Under the pieces are notes generated by a model. It made no database searches. It saw only the letters and a list, made by a program, of their open reading frames with translations, and had not been told where the DNA came from. A stretch of DNA of 64,000 nt from assembly GCA_905178155.1 (NCBI GenBank), contig CAJINV010000011.1:1887939-1951938 (forward strand). Reading direction: 5' to 3'. The stretch's first letter is position 1; the number at the start of each line of letters is the position of its first letter. Below, in pieces: positions 24,581-36,876 of the stretch. The position numbers and the translations under genes are program-made. The stretch comes from Amoebophrya sp. A120 (lineage: Eukaryota; Sar; Dinophyceae; Syndiniales; Amoebophryaceae).

Positions 24581-27333
24581 TCACACGAGTTCCTGTTTCA
24601 CGTCTGAGAGCGCGTAATTCTCTACTTCTTCGCCGTTTTTCCTTTCGCCGTCAAATAAATACCGACTTACCTGGTCTCGCTGCCGGGCTTCGTAAAATTC
24701 GTCCCCGTCTAACCCGGCGGTGAAATAGTGGTGTCGAATTCGGTGCACCGCTTTCTCCCACGTCTTCTTGCGCTTCTCGACGCGCTCAGCTTTCGTGAGA
24801 AGTTTGTTTGGTTTTTCGTTTACCTTTGGTGCCGACGTCGTGCTGTCAGCGGTACCAATAGAAGTGGTCCTGCTCTCTTCATCTACGTCAAGAACTACAC
24901 GACCCCCGGTGCTGGCGTCTTCACCTTTACCTTTCCCCTGTAGTTCTTGCACCAGCTTTGTGCCCCCTCGTGAAGACGTCGACACTGTTGAAGGTTCCGA
25001 ATTCCAGATCGGACTAGTGTGGTAGTAGAGCAAAAAGAAGCTCTGCACGGCGCGGCAAAATTTCAGAAACCCCGGATTCCAGCGCGGGCCGTCGTCAGTG
25101 GTTGGACCTGCTGGAGGTGCATTATCGTCCTCGTAGTCAACTTCATCCTCCTCCCCCCCTGATTCCCCGCCTGTGAGGTGGTGCACCTCCTGCTCGTCCA
25201 AGGTGGGGACCTCCTGTAGGGACCTCCTGGAGGTGGTCGTCTTATTTTTGTTCCCTTTCGCGGTTTGGGTCTTGGATTTCGAAGAGTTCGACGCAGCAGG
25301 GCGCTTTTTCATCTTTTTCGGGTCTTGCTTCGCCGGCGTCCCGACTGGACGACCATCTTCAAAGTGGTGGTCTTGTTGCATCTTCTTTTTAGAAGGCCCC
25401 CGTTCTGCTGCACGATTTGGATCATCATTCTGGTACACGGCTCCGTGGTCTTTTGGAAACAAGGGTTCCAATTTGGCGAACGATTGTTCAAATTCGCGCG
25501 CAACTTTCTCGTTCGTCAGCCTCTCCAGCGCTTTTCCGTCCGGCAAGATCTGGCGTAATTGCGTGTACTTCATCCGCAAATCGTACACCAAATCTAGCAG
25601 GTGCGACGATTGCAGGCTGGCGAGTAGATTTTGATTTTCTAAGTCTAATTCTACTACTTCCGGGGAATTCACCCCAAAATGATTTTTCTTCCGCGGTTCG
25701 TGTGGACCTTCTTGCGCAGTTGAAATAATTTGGAGATTCTTTCCCCCCAGCGCCACAGCAGCTCCTTTGGTTTGGTCTTTGCTTTGGTTTGCTCTTTTTT
25801 CGCTTGTTTCGGTTTCCATGAAGACAGTGGACCACAGAAGCTGCAGTGGCGAAAAAGGCGTCAGCGGGAGGCTAAAGAGACTGCTCGCTTCCTCCAACAG
25901 CCACTGAATATTAGCCGTCACAACTTCTGTACATGTGGACGATGTTGACCCAGCACCATTACCGGCAAGAACATTGCTAGTACCAGATAATTTTTGCTCC
26001 GGAAGATGATGATGCACAATGCCGCTCCGCTCGAGCAAGCGTCCGGCCTCCTCCAGCAAGACTGACACTCTTCGTACCACCAAAAGGTGCTGCCGCGAGA
26101 AGCCCTCGAAACGCGGGAAGCCCGCTATCAACTGTAAAAATGTCTGGGTCTGGAAGAATTCATGTTTGTCATGCTTGTCTGGCATGACTCTTAAGTCTGT
26201 CATGCACGTTACCCAAGAGCTCCGTTTTTCTGTGATGCAGAAGCGCAGTCTGTCATGCAGAATAGGCAACACCTAGGAGCTCAGAAACTTGTCATGCTGA
26301 GCCAGCATTTGTAGCCTCATCATGAGACGCCACCCAGCATCACAAGTTCCCAGACCCAGACATTTTTACATTTGATACCCGCGGTGTGGAGGCACTCGTC
26401 CAGCTCGTCGGCAAGTTTGTGTTGCTGCAGTTCCAGGTATCCTGAGTAAAAACGTACCCACACCAGAGTCAGAATGGGGAATCTGCTAGACAAATCAGCC
26501 AGCTTTGGTTGTTTGGCATGACAAGTTTGTCCGCGTAGTGTAGTGCTGTTTGAGCTAGTTTAGCAGCATTACAGATCTAGTATCTCGTGCTGATTGGAGC
26601 ATGACAAATTTCAAAACCGCATTAGAAAATGCTTCTCATGGGGCTCCGCATGAGAAACATTTTAAGCATGCAGAGTTGCATGACAACTATGGTGTGGGTA
26701 CGTTTTTACTCAGGATACCAGGGCGAGGAGAGTCTGTTTCATTTTCACTTCTTCATCCTCGGACGTCGTGGTCCCCATACTGCATGCTGAAGTGACGTTC
26801 TTTCTACTGTGGTCTACAACTTCGACCTCGGCCTCGCTAGTACTGTAGATCTCCAGCCAGTGGCAGTAGCTAATCGCCCCCACTTCTGCCGATAGGGCCT
26901 CGCGAGCCTCGCGGAGGTCGAGTTCCGCCCCGTTATGGTAGTTGTTCATTTGTGGGTTCTCGTCTAGCTTTATTTCATCAACGACCATGTTATTTCTTGC
27001 GGTGGGCGAAGACTCCTTTGCGGGTGACAGACTTGTAGCCTTCGTCAGCGTGGTCATCGGTTCCTGGCTTGACACCCCCGTGCTCCTCCTCCCAAAAGCG
27101 TCTGAGACCTCTGATGTGTGCGCTAGAATGAAGGAATGAACCTTGCCGCAAAGGTAGCCGAAGGAGAATAATGCGCACAGAGACCCGATCAGAAGCGCAA
27201 TCACCTCGTGAGGACGCCATGCTATTCTTCTAGTAGGTTTGTTTTCATCCCCATGATCATGACTTTTTGGTGCCGGCGTTTTTGCCGGCTGAGCTCCTTG
27301 ATCTAAAGGAGATTCGATGGATATGGCTTTCAT
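24581..27333 (-). CDS. Unknown single-pass membrane protein, 3 exons joined by two introners
   Basis: Unrecognised protein of about 736 residues. Exons 27333-26718, 26432-26378 and 26120-24581 are separated by introner D (26438-26717) and introner B (26126-26377). Removing each with one target-duplication copy gives LLALELQQHKLADELDECLHTAGFPRFEGF in frame. A transmembrane segment (VIALLIGSLCALFSFGYLCG) lies at about residues 43-62. The middle has hydrophobic helices (HLLDLVYDLRMKYTQLRQIL), then Lys/Ser-rich and acidic low-complexity stretches. Near the end are a conserved-looking block (PGFLKFCRAVQSFFLLYYHT) and a basic helix (ERVEKRKKTWEKAVHRIRHH). A donor-like CAG|GTAAGT at 24671/24670 could mark one more short intron; I read through it because the frame stays open to the stop at 24581. 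Confidence 0.7.
26126..26377. mobile_element. Introner, family B (copy 3)
   Basis: 252 bp, intron 2 of the membrane-protein gene. Termini of the AATGTCTGGGTCTGGAAG type. Target duplication CCCGC (26121-26125 and 26378-26382), perfect. Confidence 0.93.
26438..26717. mobile_element. Introner, family D (copy 1)
   Basis: 280 bp, intron 1 of the membrane-protein gene. Inverted termini TATCCTGAGTAAAAACGT. Target duplication CCAGG (26433-26437 and 26718-26722), perfect. Removal joins LLALE to LQQHKL. Confidence 0.93.
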
Positions 27334-30300
27334 TTTGGAAAATCAAAATGCGAGTGCGTCGTGTAGTACCTATTTACTGTGAAAGTGTGGAGTAGAAGTA
27401 GATGTACTTCAGGGGACGTAGGATCTCCCAATTGATGTTTTTTCAAAAGTGGCACGGGGTCTTTTTTATTCTTTTTCGCCTGGTGTGTGGAGCTGGAGGT
27501 TAGTTTAGCCGTGTGATGTTCATCGTTGCTCTGCGTCTGCAACTGCGCGCGAACAACATGTAGCTCTTCTTATTATACAAAATTGCACGACAAACGGACG
27601 AGAAAATACTGGACGACACGAAACGATAACGAAACAAGTACGAAAATATGAGACGAACCTCCCTGCACGCACGAATTCAAACGAGGATAGGTCACCGAAA
27701 AATGAAATCAATGTCGCGAAACGCAAATTATAAAAACAAACCACACGACAATGCGGACAAATTTAAGCGCGTCGCTGAGTTTTCAAGCGTGCCCGTGCAG
27801 CTGCAGCAGCAGCGACAGCACCTCTTCGTGTACAGTACGTGTCTGGTTTTTCGGTTTTTCTTCTAGTACTTGTCGAGAGGCAACAAAAAAGGACAGCTGG
27901 TTTTTCTTCTTGTCTAAAAGGAACAAAAAGGACAATCTTCGGCAACATATATCCTTGCGGCACGGGGCAGGGTTTTTGCTTTTGGTTGGGCCGTGCGGCA
28001 AAAAAACGCGAGTACGACCTGCGATGCGTTTTCGAGTAGAATTTAGCAGGGCCGATGGGCCGCGCGCGCAAACCCACGCGCCCGCGGCGCCACAACGCGC
28101 TTGGGCCGACAGTGCGGGCCTGTATGTTCCGCGGAAGATAGGAGGTAAAGCGGGGGGGCCGGCACAACATGGAGCAGCCCACGGGCCTCGCTACTTGGTG
28201 ACGGCGCCCGGAGCTGACGAAAACGAGCCCGACCGCCGACGGCCGCCCCCTGGGGGGCGCGCGCCGCCACGCGGACACTGGCGCGGCGAACGTGGCCAAG
28301 GGCGCGGCGGAATGGCGCCCCCTCCAATATGCTCGGGAGCTCGCCCAACAGGCGGCCCAGGTCTGCGCCCCTGTCTTGCTTGCTGGTTGGGTGGTGCCTC
28401 ACGCAGCAGCCCCGGACTTCTCTCCCCACCTTCAGCGTGCGAAACTTGAGCAAGCCCGTGGGCATCGCTTGGAGCGGTTCCACAGCGTATCCCCCAAAGG
28501 AAATGCCCCAAAGAATGCGCGGGGCAGCGGCGCGGCGTCTCACTGCTGCGCCTTGAAATTGACAGCAAGGACCATGGGCGCCGGCAACGTTCGCGCTTCG
28601 GGCGTGTGCCGCAACGAGTACGAGCCACACGCCCGAGGGGAACAAATAACAACCCCCTCGATGGGCTTTCGTTTCCACAATCCGCGACGCTGAGGCGCCA
28701 CAGTCAGGGAGCTGGGGCGCCGGCACGCGCCTCCTCCAACGCCTCTGGTGTGACTGTGACGGACGAACTCGCTGTCATAGGTCGGATTCGTGTTGCACTT
28801 CCGGCACCCCGCGGCCGGGTCCGTAGTATGCAAATAGCCTGGCCCGCGGATCGGCGCACCCCGTCGAACCGCCGGCCGCGCCGCCCACGCGGCATTTTCC
28901 ACAGCAAAGCCGCCCGCGACCACCTTGCGCCCCCCGCCCTAGCCCTGCAGGCTTCTCGTAGAAGCCGCCGCAGCCTGCCGCTACACGGTAATCTGGCGCA
29001 ACCTGCGAAAGCTCCCGCCTACCGCCCTTCGACGGAGCACAACTCGCCGCCCTGTGACGGAATGCGCACGACAATCACGAGAAAAGACAGCGGCCCGCCG
29101 TGGCAGAAACAAACCACCCCCCCACGCACGGCGACAAGCAGCGTGGCAACGGGCCGGCCCGCCCCGAGGCATGCCGTGGCGCGCTTCGTTCCTCGCGCGG
29201 AAAAGTCCCAAGCCTGCCGCAGCAGGCACAACGCCGGGCGCTGCGGCGCCTTCCCTTCGGCGGCGCGGCCGGCCGCGATTCCATTCGCCACAAGCGCGGC
29301 GGCCTTTCGGGTACCAGGCAAACGATGCCGCGCCACGCCCCCCGGCCCCCATGAAAAGCAACAATCAACGGAGAGCACGAATGAGGGGGCGACGGCGCGG
29401 CTCCTCCTGGTCGCGCACGGAAGCGCTTGCACATTGCGGCCCCCCTTTCCCGCGCCCAGGTCCGCCGCGCTTTCCGCCGCAAAGCCGCCGCCGGGGGCCT
29501 GGCGTCGGCGTAGGTCGTCCTTGGCGGGGGTCGCACCCTGCGCAGGTGCTTCTCGGCCGGCGAGAGGGTCTTCCAGCCGGGCAGACAGGCGGCGCGGCGC
29601 GGCAGGCTCTGCCGTCCGCGCTTTGCTCGGCCCCACTGCCCAGCCGCTTTGCCCACAAACGGACGCCCCTAGCTTCGTGCGAGGCACTTCCGGGCGCGCC
29701 GCCTCCGAGCTAGTAAACCACACGACAGCGCGGACACGTTTAAACATGTTGTTTTGGTGTCCTTCGCCCAACGGACAAGTGAACGCAAAAGAACAGCCCC
29801 AGATCCACAGATTATTTCATCATATGTGCCAAAAAGTGCGAGAGGACTCCGAGGCTCGGAACTTTTCACGTTCCGATTTTTTTTCGGGCGTTGGTTTTGA
29901 TGTTTTATGAATTTTTTTTATGAAATTTTTTTCGTGGGTCAGAAAAAATGGAGTTCGTTGCGAAATGCGCACGCTTATTAAATGCTGTGGGAAAAAAGCT
30001 ATGAGTAGAGTATTTCTATGCGAATCGAGGGCGTGATGTGATGTGGCAGAAGCGATGCAAAGACGACGAAGCCTCTTTCGCTTGGCGAATTAGCTGCGTC
30101 GTCGAATATGAGATTGGAGCACAGAATGAACCTAAGCCAAATTCTGAGCACAGCAAAGCTGCACCCAGGATGAAGCTTTAGCTTTCGGTTCGGGAAAAGA
30201 AAAATGCAACAGGAACCTTACTGTATGGTGGAAAAGGTGCAGCTTTTGGTATGGCACTACAATTACAGGTTGATGTAGCAACCTTCTTTCTTGCTATGAA

Positions 30301-31525
30301 AGAGAACGCACTCCTTCGACAGGCTACGTACTACATCCAACGACCATAAGAGAAACCTCAACTAGTTGTTCAGTTCGTTGTTTGTTCAAAAAATTGCAAA
30401 CAATAAAAAGGTGCGCTCTCGAGTTCTTTTGTTTGCAAACGAGGAAAGACAAAACTACTACACCCACCCCTACAGAAAGGATAGAAGTTCATCCGGCTGC
30501 TCGTGGCTGTTTGCATACCAGTGTTGTATTTGCGCGTCGAGTTTATTTTCAATGTACGGGGAGAAGACCAGGACCCGCCACCGTGGAAGAAATCGAGAAG
30601 GAGCTCTATTCGTCTAAGTGGCGCTCTTGGATGAAAAGACGAAGCCTCACAAAGGTGCGTCGGTGTATCTATTTACAACAATGCGTGGATCACGAGCAAC
30701 ACCATAGCGTATAGTATTCTTGTGGGGCGACAAAATGACAGTGGTCTGACAGGAGCCATGGTGTTGTTCTTGACAAGAATCATAGCTAGACTTTATTGTG
30801 CCGGCCTCAGAAAAAAAAAATTGGCCTTGTGTTTCGTGTTGTCCCACTTGACCACCTCAGTCGGTGGTAGCAAGAAAACAGAAGTATGTCAGAGAACGAC
30901 TTCGATCCTGCTCGCTGTCGTTATTTTTACTTTTACTTTACATTTCTAAACGGCGGAAAAATTTTGTTGTTTTTTGTCTTCCGATGTTGAGCCTAACCGT
31001 CTCTTGGTTGTCGAGGGCCTCATGCAACCACGACAAGAAGCACAAGACTCCTCTCCAGAAGAGTTAGACCATAAATCAAACTTGACTAGATATACTGTAC
31101 GGGTGGTCGTGCAGCAGAGAAGTGGTTTCTTGGAAACTATGCGACACTGACACTGTACTAGTCATCGAATACAGTAAAATCAAAAGCTTCTGTTTTCGCC
31201 TAAAACGGAGCAGGAGGAAACAAGTTCTACTTTGAGGTTAGATTACTATGCCGACTCTCTTCACGATGAAATCGCGAAGCAAGATCATGCTTGCGCATTC
31301 TCCTGAAGTAGTAGTAGTACATGAAATAAATATGAGAAGTTGAAAAAAAGTACGAACTCCTCGTAGCACGGTGTGCTACGTGTTCGTCGATCTTGCCGGA
31401 TTAGTGTTAAACTGGAAAGTGACAAGAGGTGATCAAGATACCATAAAGATATTTATCGGACACAAAGTAAATGCAAAAATTGTTAAAAAAAGCGGATTAT
31501 AAAAATGTCTAGGTACGACCACTAC
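27334..31525. other. Long intergenic region with GC-rich island bracketed by direct repeats
   Basis: No supported exon in about 4.2 kb. Positions 27960-29710 form a GC-rich island with overlapping frames (the longest spans 28606-29910 on the plus strand) that I do not accept. A direct repeat of about 31 bp beginning AAACCACACGACA occurs at 27738-27768 and 29715-29745 and encloses the island. From 29900 to 31525 the DNA is AT-richer with nothing recognisable. Confidence 0.5.
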
Positions 31526-34500
31526 CTAGGAGCTAGTCGTGCCCAATGAAAGCGGAAAATTCGAGCTCCCTGCGCTGCCTGGCGTCATTGCGAAATTCGA
31601 TGTGGATGCGGTGGTCGGGGTTCCTTCACACGGCGTCGCACTATCAGCCGCCGACCCGCATTCCGAACAAGCAGGAATTTCTTGCATCAACGCGGTCGTA
31701 GAAGTCTTGGACTATTTTCGAAAAATTTTATTGAGTTTGATATTCGAGACAATTTTTTGATGCTGGATTTTATCTATCATGCGCCAGACCAGGTGAAATG
31801 AGGATGTGCTTTCTGCGATAATATTTCTACTTAGACACTTCCTTCTTCGATTCTGAAGACACAATCGAAATAAGAGCTCCTGCCACAAATAATCAGATTG
31901 ATGTCAGAGGCAGAAGCAGAACTGGTCGTGGTCGTGCTTCAACCAAAAATAAAAAAATCATACCCGAAGATGCTCCCCCGGCGCCCCCGTGGCACGTCCC
32001 TTTATGCTCCCTAAGAACATCTCGTCGGAGGTTGCTTTGGAATTATAAACTGAAGAACACGACGACGATGATGAATAGGCCGTGTTCATTCCAATCGTTC
32101 CGCCCACCATCTGTAGTTCCGCATGATCATCTTGCGGCTCCTTGGACACGAGAGAAGAAGAAGAAGCGCTCGCACAGTTACTAGTACCGGTTGTGGAACT
32201 ACTAGTTGCATAACTGAGTAACTGCACCCCGGTCGGCCCCAGTAGCTCGGTCAACAAGTCTTCTCCACCAGGGTGAAGACCGGTCCCCTCCTGCTGGCCT
32301 GCGGGAGCTTTGTTCATCGCGCTCGTCGTGGTAATGGCATCAGCAGCAGAGGCTCCTGTCATGGCTTTATTGTGGTGCACGTCAATGTCCTTCACGATGA
32401 TGTCGTCGAAGACATCCTTGGTTGTTTCATCTGCTCCGACCTGCCGCAACCATGCACACAAATCGGTCTCCTCGCCATCAGCTCCTTCGTGGATAGTACT
32501 AGTAGTACCATCACGAGGACGATAATTATTGCTGTCCCGCCCGCTGAAGGGGAAAGGACTGCTCTTGGACGTAGCCTGTGTTGGATTTGTTCAATATGAA
32601 GTTTTTTTGCTGTACAAAAGAGACTAGAGCGGGATGGTCAACCACTAGAGCGGGATGGTCAACATACATGCGGAAAAAGTAAAAGAGCAGAAAGGAAGAT
32701 TGCGCAAATAAATCCACCATGCACAAGTAGTATACCCTCATTTCCGTTACTTCGTCCCACACATCCGGTGACAAATCCAGCTTCGGAAAACACTCCGCCC
32801 ACCGCACCAAGGCGTCCGCGCCCCGCATGCCGAGCCGCTCCCAGACCTCGTTCACGCTCATCACCAGTGGTCGACGCATCCGAACGACTGGATTTATTTT
32901 GATTCCACAACGATTTCAACAAACTCGGTTCGATACGTGGTCAACGATATTTTTACGGTTGAACATTGAAGAAATTCGATTGACGTAGTGCACGGTCTAC
33001 TTACTACTGCGCCAAGAACAGAAGAAATTGAAATCATCCAGAAGATGCACGAAAAGCCCCGGCCGATAGGCTGAAAAATGTAAATGTTTAAAAACTATAG
33101 ACAGACAGTACATTTGACGTAATCCCAGAAGGCGTGGGCATACTCGCTGACCCAGTGCGATACGACCGCCAAGGCCCGGCGCGACCGCGGGTGCCGGTTT
33201 TGGATCCAGATGGTGAGCTCCCCGCTGGCGCAGTCCAACCAGACGCCGCCCCGGTGGGGGTAGTCCAGGAACTGCCGCAGGTGCTGGATTATGCATTGCA
33301 AATAAAGTATCGCACTCGTAGTACTCGTAGGCATACAGCTTCACAAATCTTATTCTTGAGGTCGCAAATCCGCATTGCAAGTTGTATTTTTCACGCTGCG
33401 GTAATCTGTGTCTGTCATGCGATTTATACTAGGGCGATCATACTTTTGCAATGCGTATGGATCTGCACAGCCTTCTGGTCCATGAAGAACGGCAACGCCT
33501 CTCGGGGAATGAACAGCACATCGTAGTGGGAGCACTTGTGCTGCAAAAAGTGCGGGGTAGGCGGGATGAGGTACTGGTGCGGACTCCCCCCCGCGGACAC
33601 GATCGGGTTAAAGCCCCGGTGGCCGTGATTGTTGCCAAAACTCATGGCCGTGCTGATCGGCCCGCGGTCGCCGAAACCAGTGGAGGCAGAGCCTGAACCT
33701 TTCATATTTCCGCCGCCAAGAAAGCCCCCAGCCCGACTGCTGGCGTTGTGTCCACCTCCCCGTGTGGCGGCGGAGGGAACAAACATCATGCCGCTGCCAC
33801 GGTGGTGGCTACTGATCATGCTCCCCATGCCGCCCACCCGGGAGCAAGAACCTGCTGGTGCCCCTCCATAGGGTCCACCTCCGCGAGACGACATCCGAGT
33901 GGAACAATTGCTGTGACCACGCTCCCCGAGGACGCCAGCCTGGTGCGGAACAAAGCCGCCCGCGGTACTAGTACAGCCGGCAGCCCCTCCTTCCAGCAAC
34001 TCCAACCGCTGCAGATCAGCGAAAGTAGTCGGTTGGCCGCCACGAATTATGTGCTTGTTATTTACTAGCGCGTTCATGGCGGAAAGCGGCATCCGCCCCC
34101 GCGCAGTGAACCCGAAGCTGGGCATGAAGGGAATCGCACTGGAGCGAAACCGGCTGTAATCAATCTCGCCGTACATATTTGTGTTGTCCAGTCGGGGCTT
34201 GTTTACGTTGTTTCCTGCTTGTTGTTGTTTTCTCCCACCGCTGCTCGCATGATCAAAAATATCAGGGACCGACTTGTTCATATCTTCACAAGAGGTCCTC
34301 GCTGTCTTTTTACTACAATTTTCATTGTTTTCGCTTCCCAGCTGCGGCGGCCCTGTTTCTTTCATCACGTCGATCTCGCCCGCTTTTCCTTGTTTCGTTG
34401 TAGCAGCTGTATCTTGCACGATTTGGATTTTATCCTGGAGTTCTTGTTGCCCATCCTCCTTCATAAATTGGCCGCTGCCGACGTTTTCATCACCGCGATC

Positions 34501-36876
34501 CCTATCAAACCGCTTGTCCTCGTTGAACACCACCGGACCCCTTGTATCTTCGTCGAAGTCCATGGGAAAATTGAACTTGTCCACATCAACTTCCGATGCA
34601 ATCTTCGACCCACTGACAGCCCCTTTTTTCTTCTTCGCAGAGGACGCCGTTTTCTGCCGCTTGTTGCTACAGTTATTTCCTACCGTTTTCATCGCAGGAG
34701 CGGCTTCAGCGTCATCATTCTCTTTCTCCTCCGGCGGCAACACGAACTTGCTTACTACGGGAAGATTTTTCGACCTTTTGTTCTTCCCCCCAGTGTTAAC
34801 GATGATGTGCTGGTCCTGGTGCTGCTGCCCCTTTTTGTTTTTACCATAGTTCTTGTAGTACTGGTCGGTTTTATACAGGTCAACATCTACTTCGTGCTGC
34901 CCACCTTTCTGATGTGGTCCTTTGGGATTGTGAAAGTTTTGACTTTTTCCCGCCCCTGATACAGTAGTAGTCTTCTGCATGCTGATGTTCTTGCCCTTGT
35001 CCGCAACTTCATCCTCCCCATCTAGGTTGCAGCCGTTGTCCCCATGCAGTACTTGATCCTGGTCGTAAAACCAATGCCCTCCGTCGTCGTCCAAAATACC
35101 TAACTCCATGCCGTCGGGAGATTTGTAGAGCCCCGCTTTTTCCTTGCCAAACCCGATGGGCGACGGTGCGTAGGAAAGCAAATCATGCGCAATAGGACAA
35201 TGCTCGTGCTTGACAGCATCTGCATCCATCATTTCTGAAAAATCGACCGTGTTTGAGTTGTTTTGATCCGCGAGGTGGATCACTGACGCCATGTAGTTGT
35301 TCCCTATCCCTGCTGTAGTCGATGATCCGAAAGTAGCAGTACAAGAAGTACCGGCTTCTTCTTTAGTCGACGGCACACCACGTCGTGTCCCACCTGCCAT
35401 CGTCACCTCAGATGTTGAACTTCGGGTAGTAAGAATCTCCTGGGACGACAATTGCTGTGGATTCGTAGAGGACATCGAGGAGCAGGAAGTATAAACAGGC
35501 GGTGATTTTGTCGTCGTCCCTAGCAAGTGCGCCCAGTGCGGGTCATCCTGGTCGATTTGAATGGTTGCGTCAAGCTCCGACTGCAGCTCTGAGGAACTAC
35601 ATTCACTACTTCTTCCTATGTTGTTGCCCCCCTTTAGTACCCAGTTGTCTTCCGCTCCACCAGAGGAGGACTCGAAATCAAAAGACGAGCAGGGACCAGC
35701 ACTTCTGGGGCTGCTCAACAAAGTCGTGTCGTGGTCCAAATTCAGTGCCAACGCGCTCGGCTGCGAGAGTAACTCGGCGTGGTCCTCCACAGGAGGTCCT
35801 CGTGGTGTGTCAACTACATGCGGGGTCGACGACGTGTTGGAGCTCTGGGTCGTGATCGCGACGTCCTTCGTGCCATCGATTTTTCTTTGACTCCCCAGCG
35901 GATCATGCTCTGGTGCAGCGAAGAAAGAACCAGGTTTAATATTATTCGTTTCCTGGTGCTCGTCCCGCGACCATTCTCCTCGCGGCGCAATCTGCTGCGC
36001 AAAGAGCTCCTCCGGAGAAAGCAGAGCAGCGCCCGTGGTCGGAAGGATTGGGAGCTTCGGTGGCTTATTTATCAGTGTAGAAGGCGCACTGTTATAAACG
36101 CCGGACGAGTTGTAAGTCAAGGTCGTAGTCGGCCGCGCGTGGCCTCGTTCCTGCAGTTCCTGTTCCACCCCCGCTGCCCGAGATGTTTTTGTACTACAAG
36201 TCGGAAGATCGTCACTTTCCTTTCCCTTGTCGCCGCTGGTGCACGAACTTTTACAACTAGTACCCTCAATAACTTCTTCTCCCGAACAAGAACCTCCCAC
36301 CGGGGTCGCGGAGCAGTAGTTGTGCTGATTATCATACGGGGTCGCGGAGGATAAAAAGCACTGCAACAGATCAACATCCGGAGGTGGATTACCCCCTGGC
36401 GGTCCAGCAGCAGATGAGATCGTGGTTGTAGTTCCAGTACCCTCCTCGGAGAGGAAATTCCCGCTAAGCGCGCAAGAACCGCTCCCGGAGCAGGTCGAGG
36501 CGGTCGGCGTTGCAGAGGTCGTAGTGGTGCTGATGTTCAGCCAATTCTCCAGCTTGTTGTGTAAGTACCAATCTTTATCCTGTTGTAGTTTATTTTCCAT
36601 CTGAAAATCGTGGTCTGCTGGTGAACAAGCAGCACCAGGTGTCGTCGTGAAGGAACTACCTGTAGGTCGTGGAGCTCCTTCCAGGATCGCCGCCCGGGGG
36701 TCGACCAGGACCACGTCGTCGCCCGGGGGTCGACCTTTGACAGCCGTCTTCAGAGAGGTGGACTGCGGCGCCGGGGACGAGATTTTGATGTCGTCGATTT
36801 TGCTTATTTTTTCCACGGTGCTGCTACCTGCACCTTGGATCATTCTTCCGTAGTTCCTGTCTGATGCAGCACTCAT
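31526..36876 (-). CDS. Unknown large low-complexity protein, 5 exons
   Basis: Unrecognised, about 1,513 residues. Exons: 36876-33458, 33284-33112, 32887-32736, 32575-31964 and 31711-31526. I start at the ATG at 36876 (MSAASDRNYGRM); the frame is open slightly upstream but without ATG. Intron 1 is introner E (33290-33457); the other three are GT-AG and keep phase. The first 1,000 residues are Ser/Thr/Gly/Asp-rich, then a Gly/Arg/Met/His-rich stretch (about 950-1100). The ordered part begins near HKCSHYDVLFIPREALPFFM and continues through RQFLDYPHRGGVWLDCASGE, LTIWIQNRHPRSRRALAVVS, VNEVWERLGMRGADALVRWA and DLSPDVWDEVTEM. The glycine-rich stretch would suit RNA binding, but I see no defined RNA-binding motif. 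The last small exon is the least certain. Confidence 0.65.
32617..32663. repeat. Short tandem duplication in an intron
   Basis: A block of about 21 bp containing CTAGAGCGGGATGGTCAAC occurs twice in tandem inside intron 3 of the large low-complexity gene. Confidence 0.8.
33290..33457. mobile_element. Introner, family E (copy 2)
   Basis: 168 bp, intron 1 of the large low-complexity gene. Termini TATGCATTGCAAATAAAGTA and a near reverse complement ending in TTTTGCAATGCGTA. Target duplication TGGAT (33285-33289 and 33458-33462). Removal joins KAVQIQ to HLRQF. Confidence 0.9.

Noticed and set aside
24581-24671. Extra short intron beginning at CAG|GTAAGT near the end of the 736-residue protein gene
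   Set aside because: The frame reads through with natural composition; kept as a possibility only.
28606-29910. 434-codon plus-strand frame
   Set aside because: Lies in a GC-rich island where three or more frames are open at once; low-complexity Arg/Pro/Ala composition; opposite to all supported genes.
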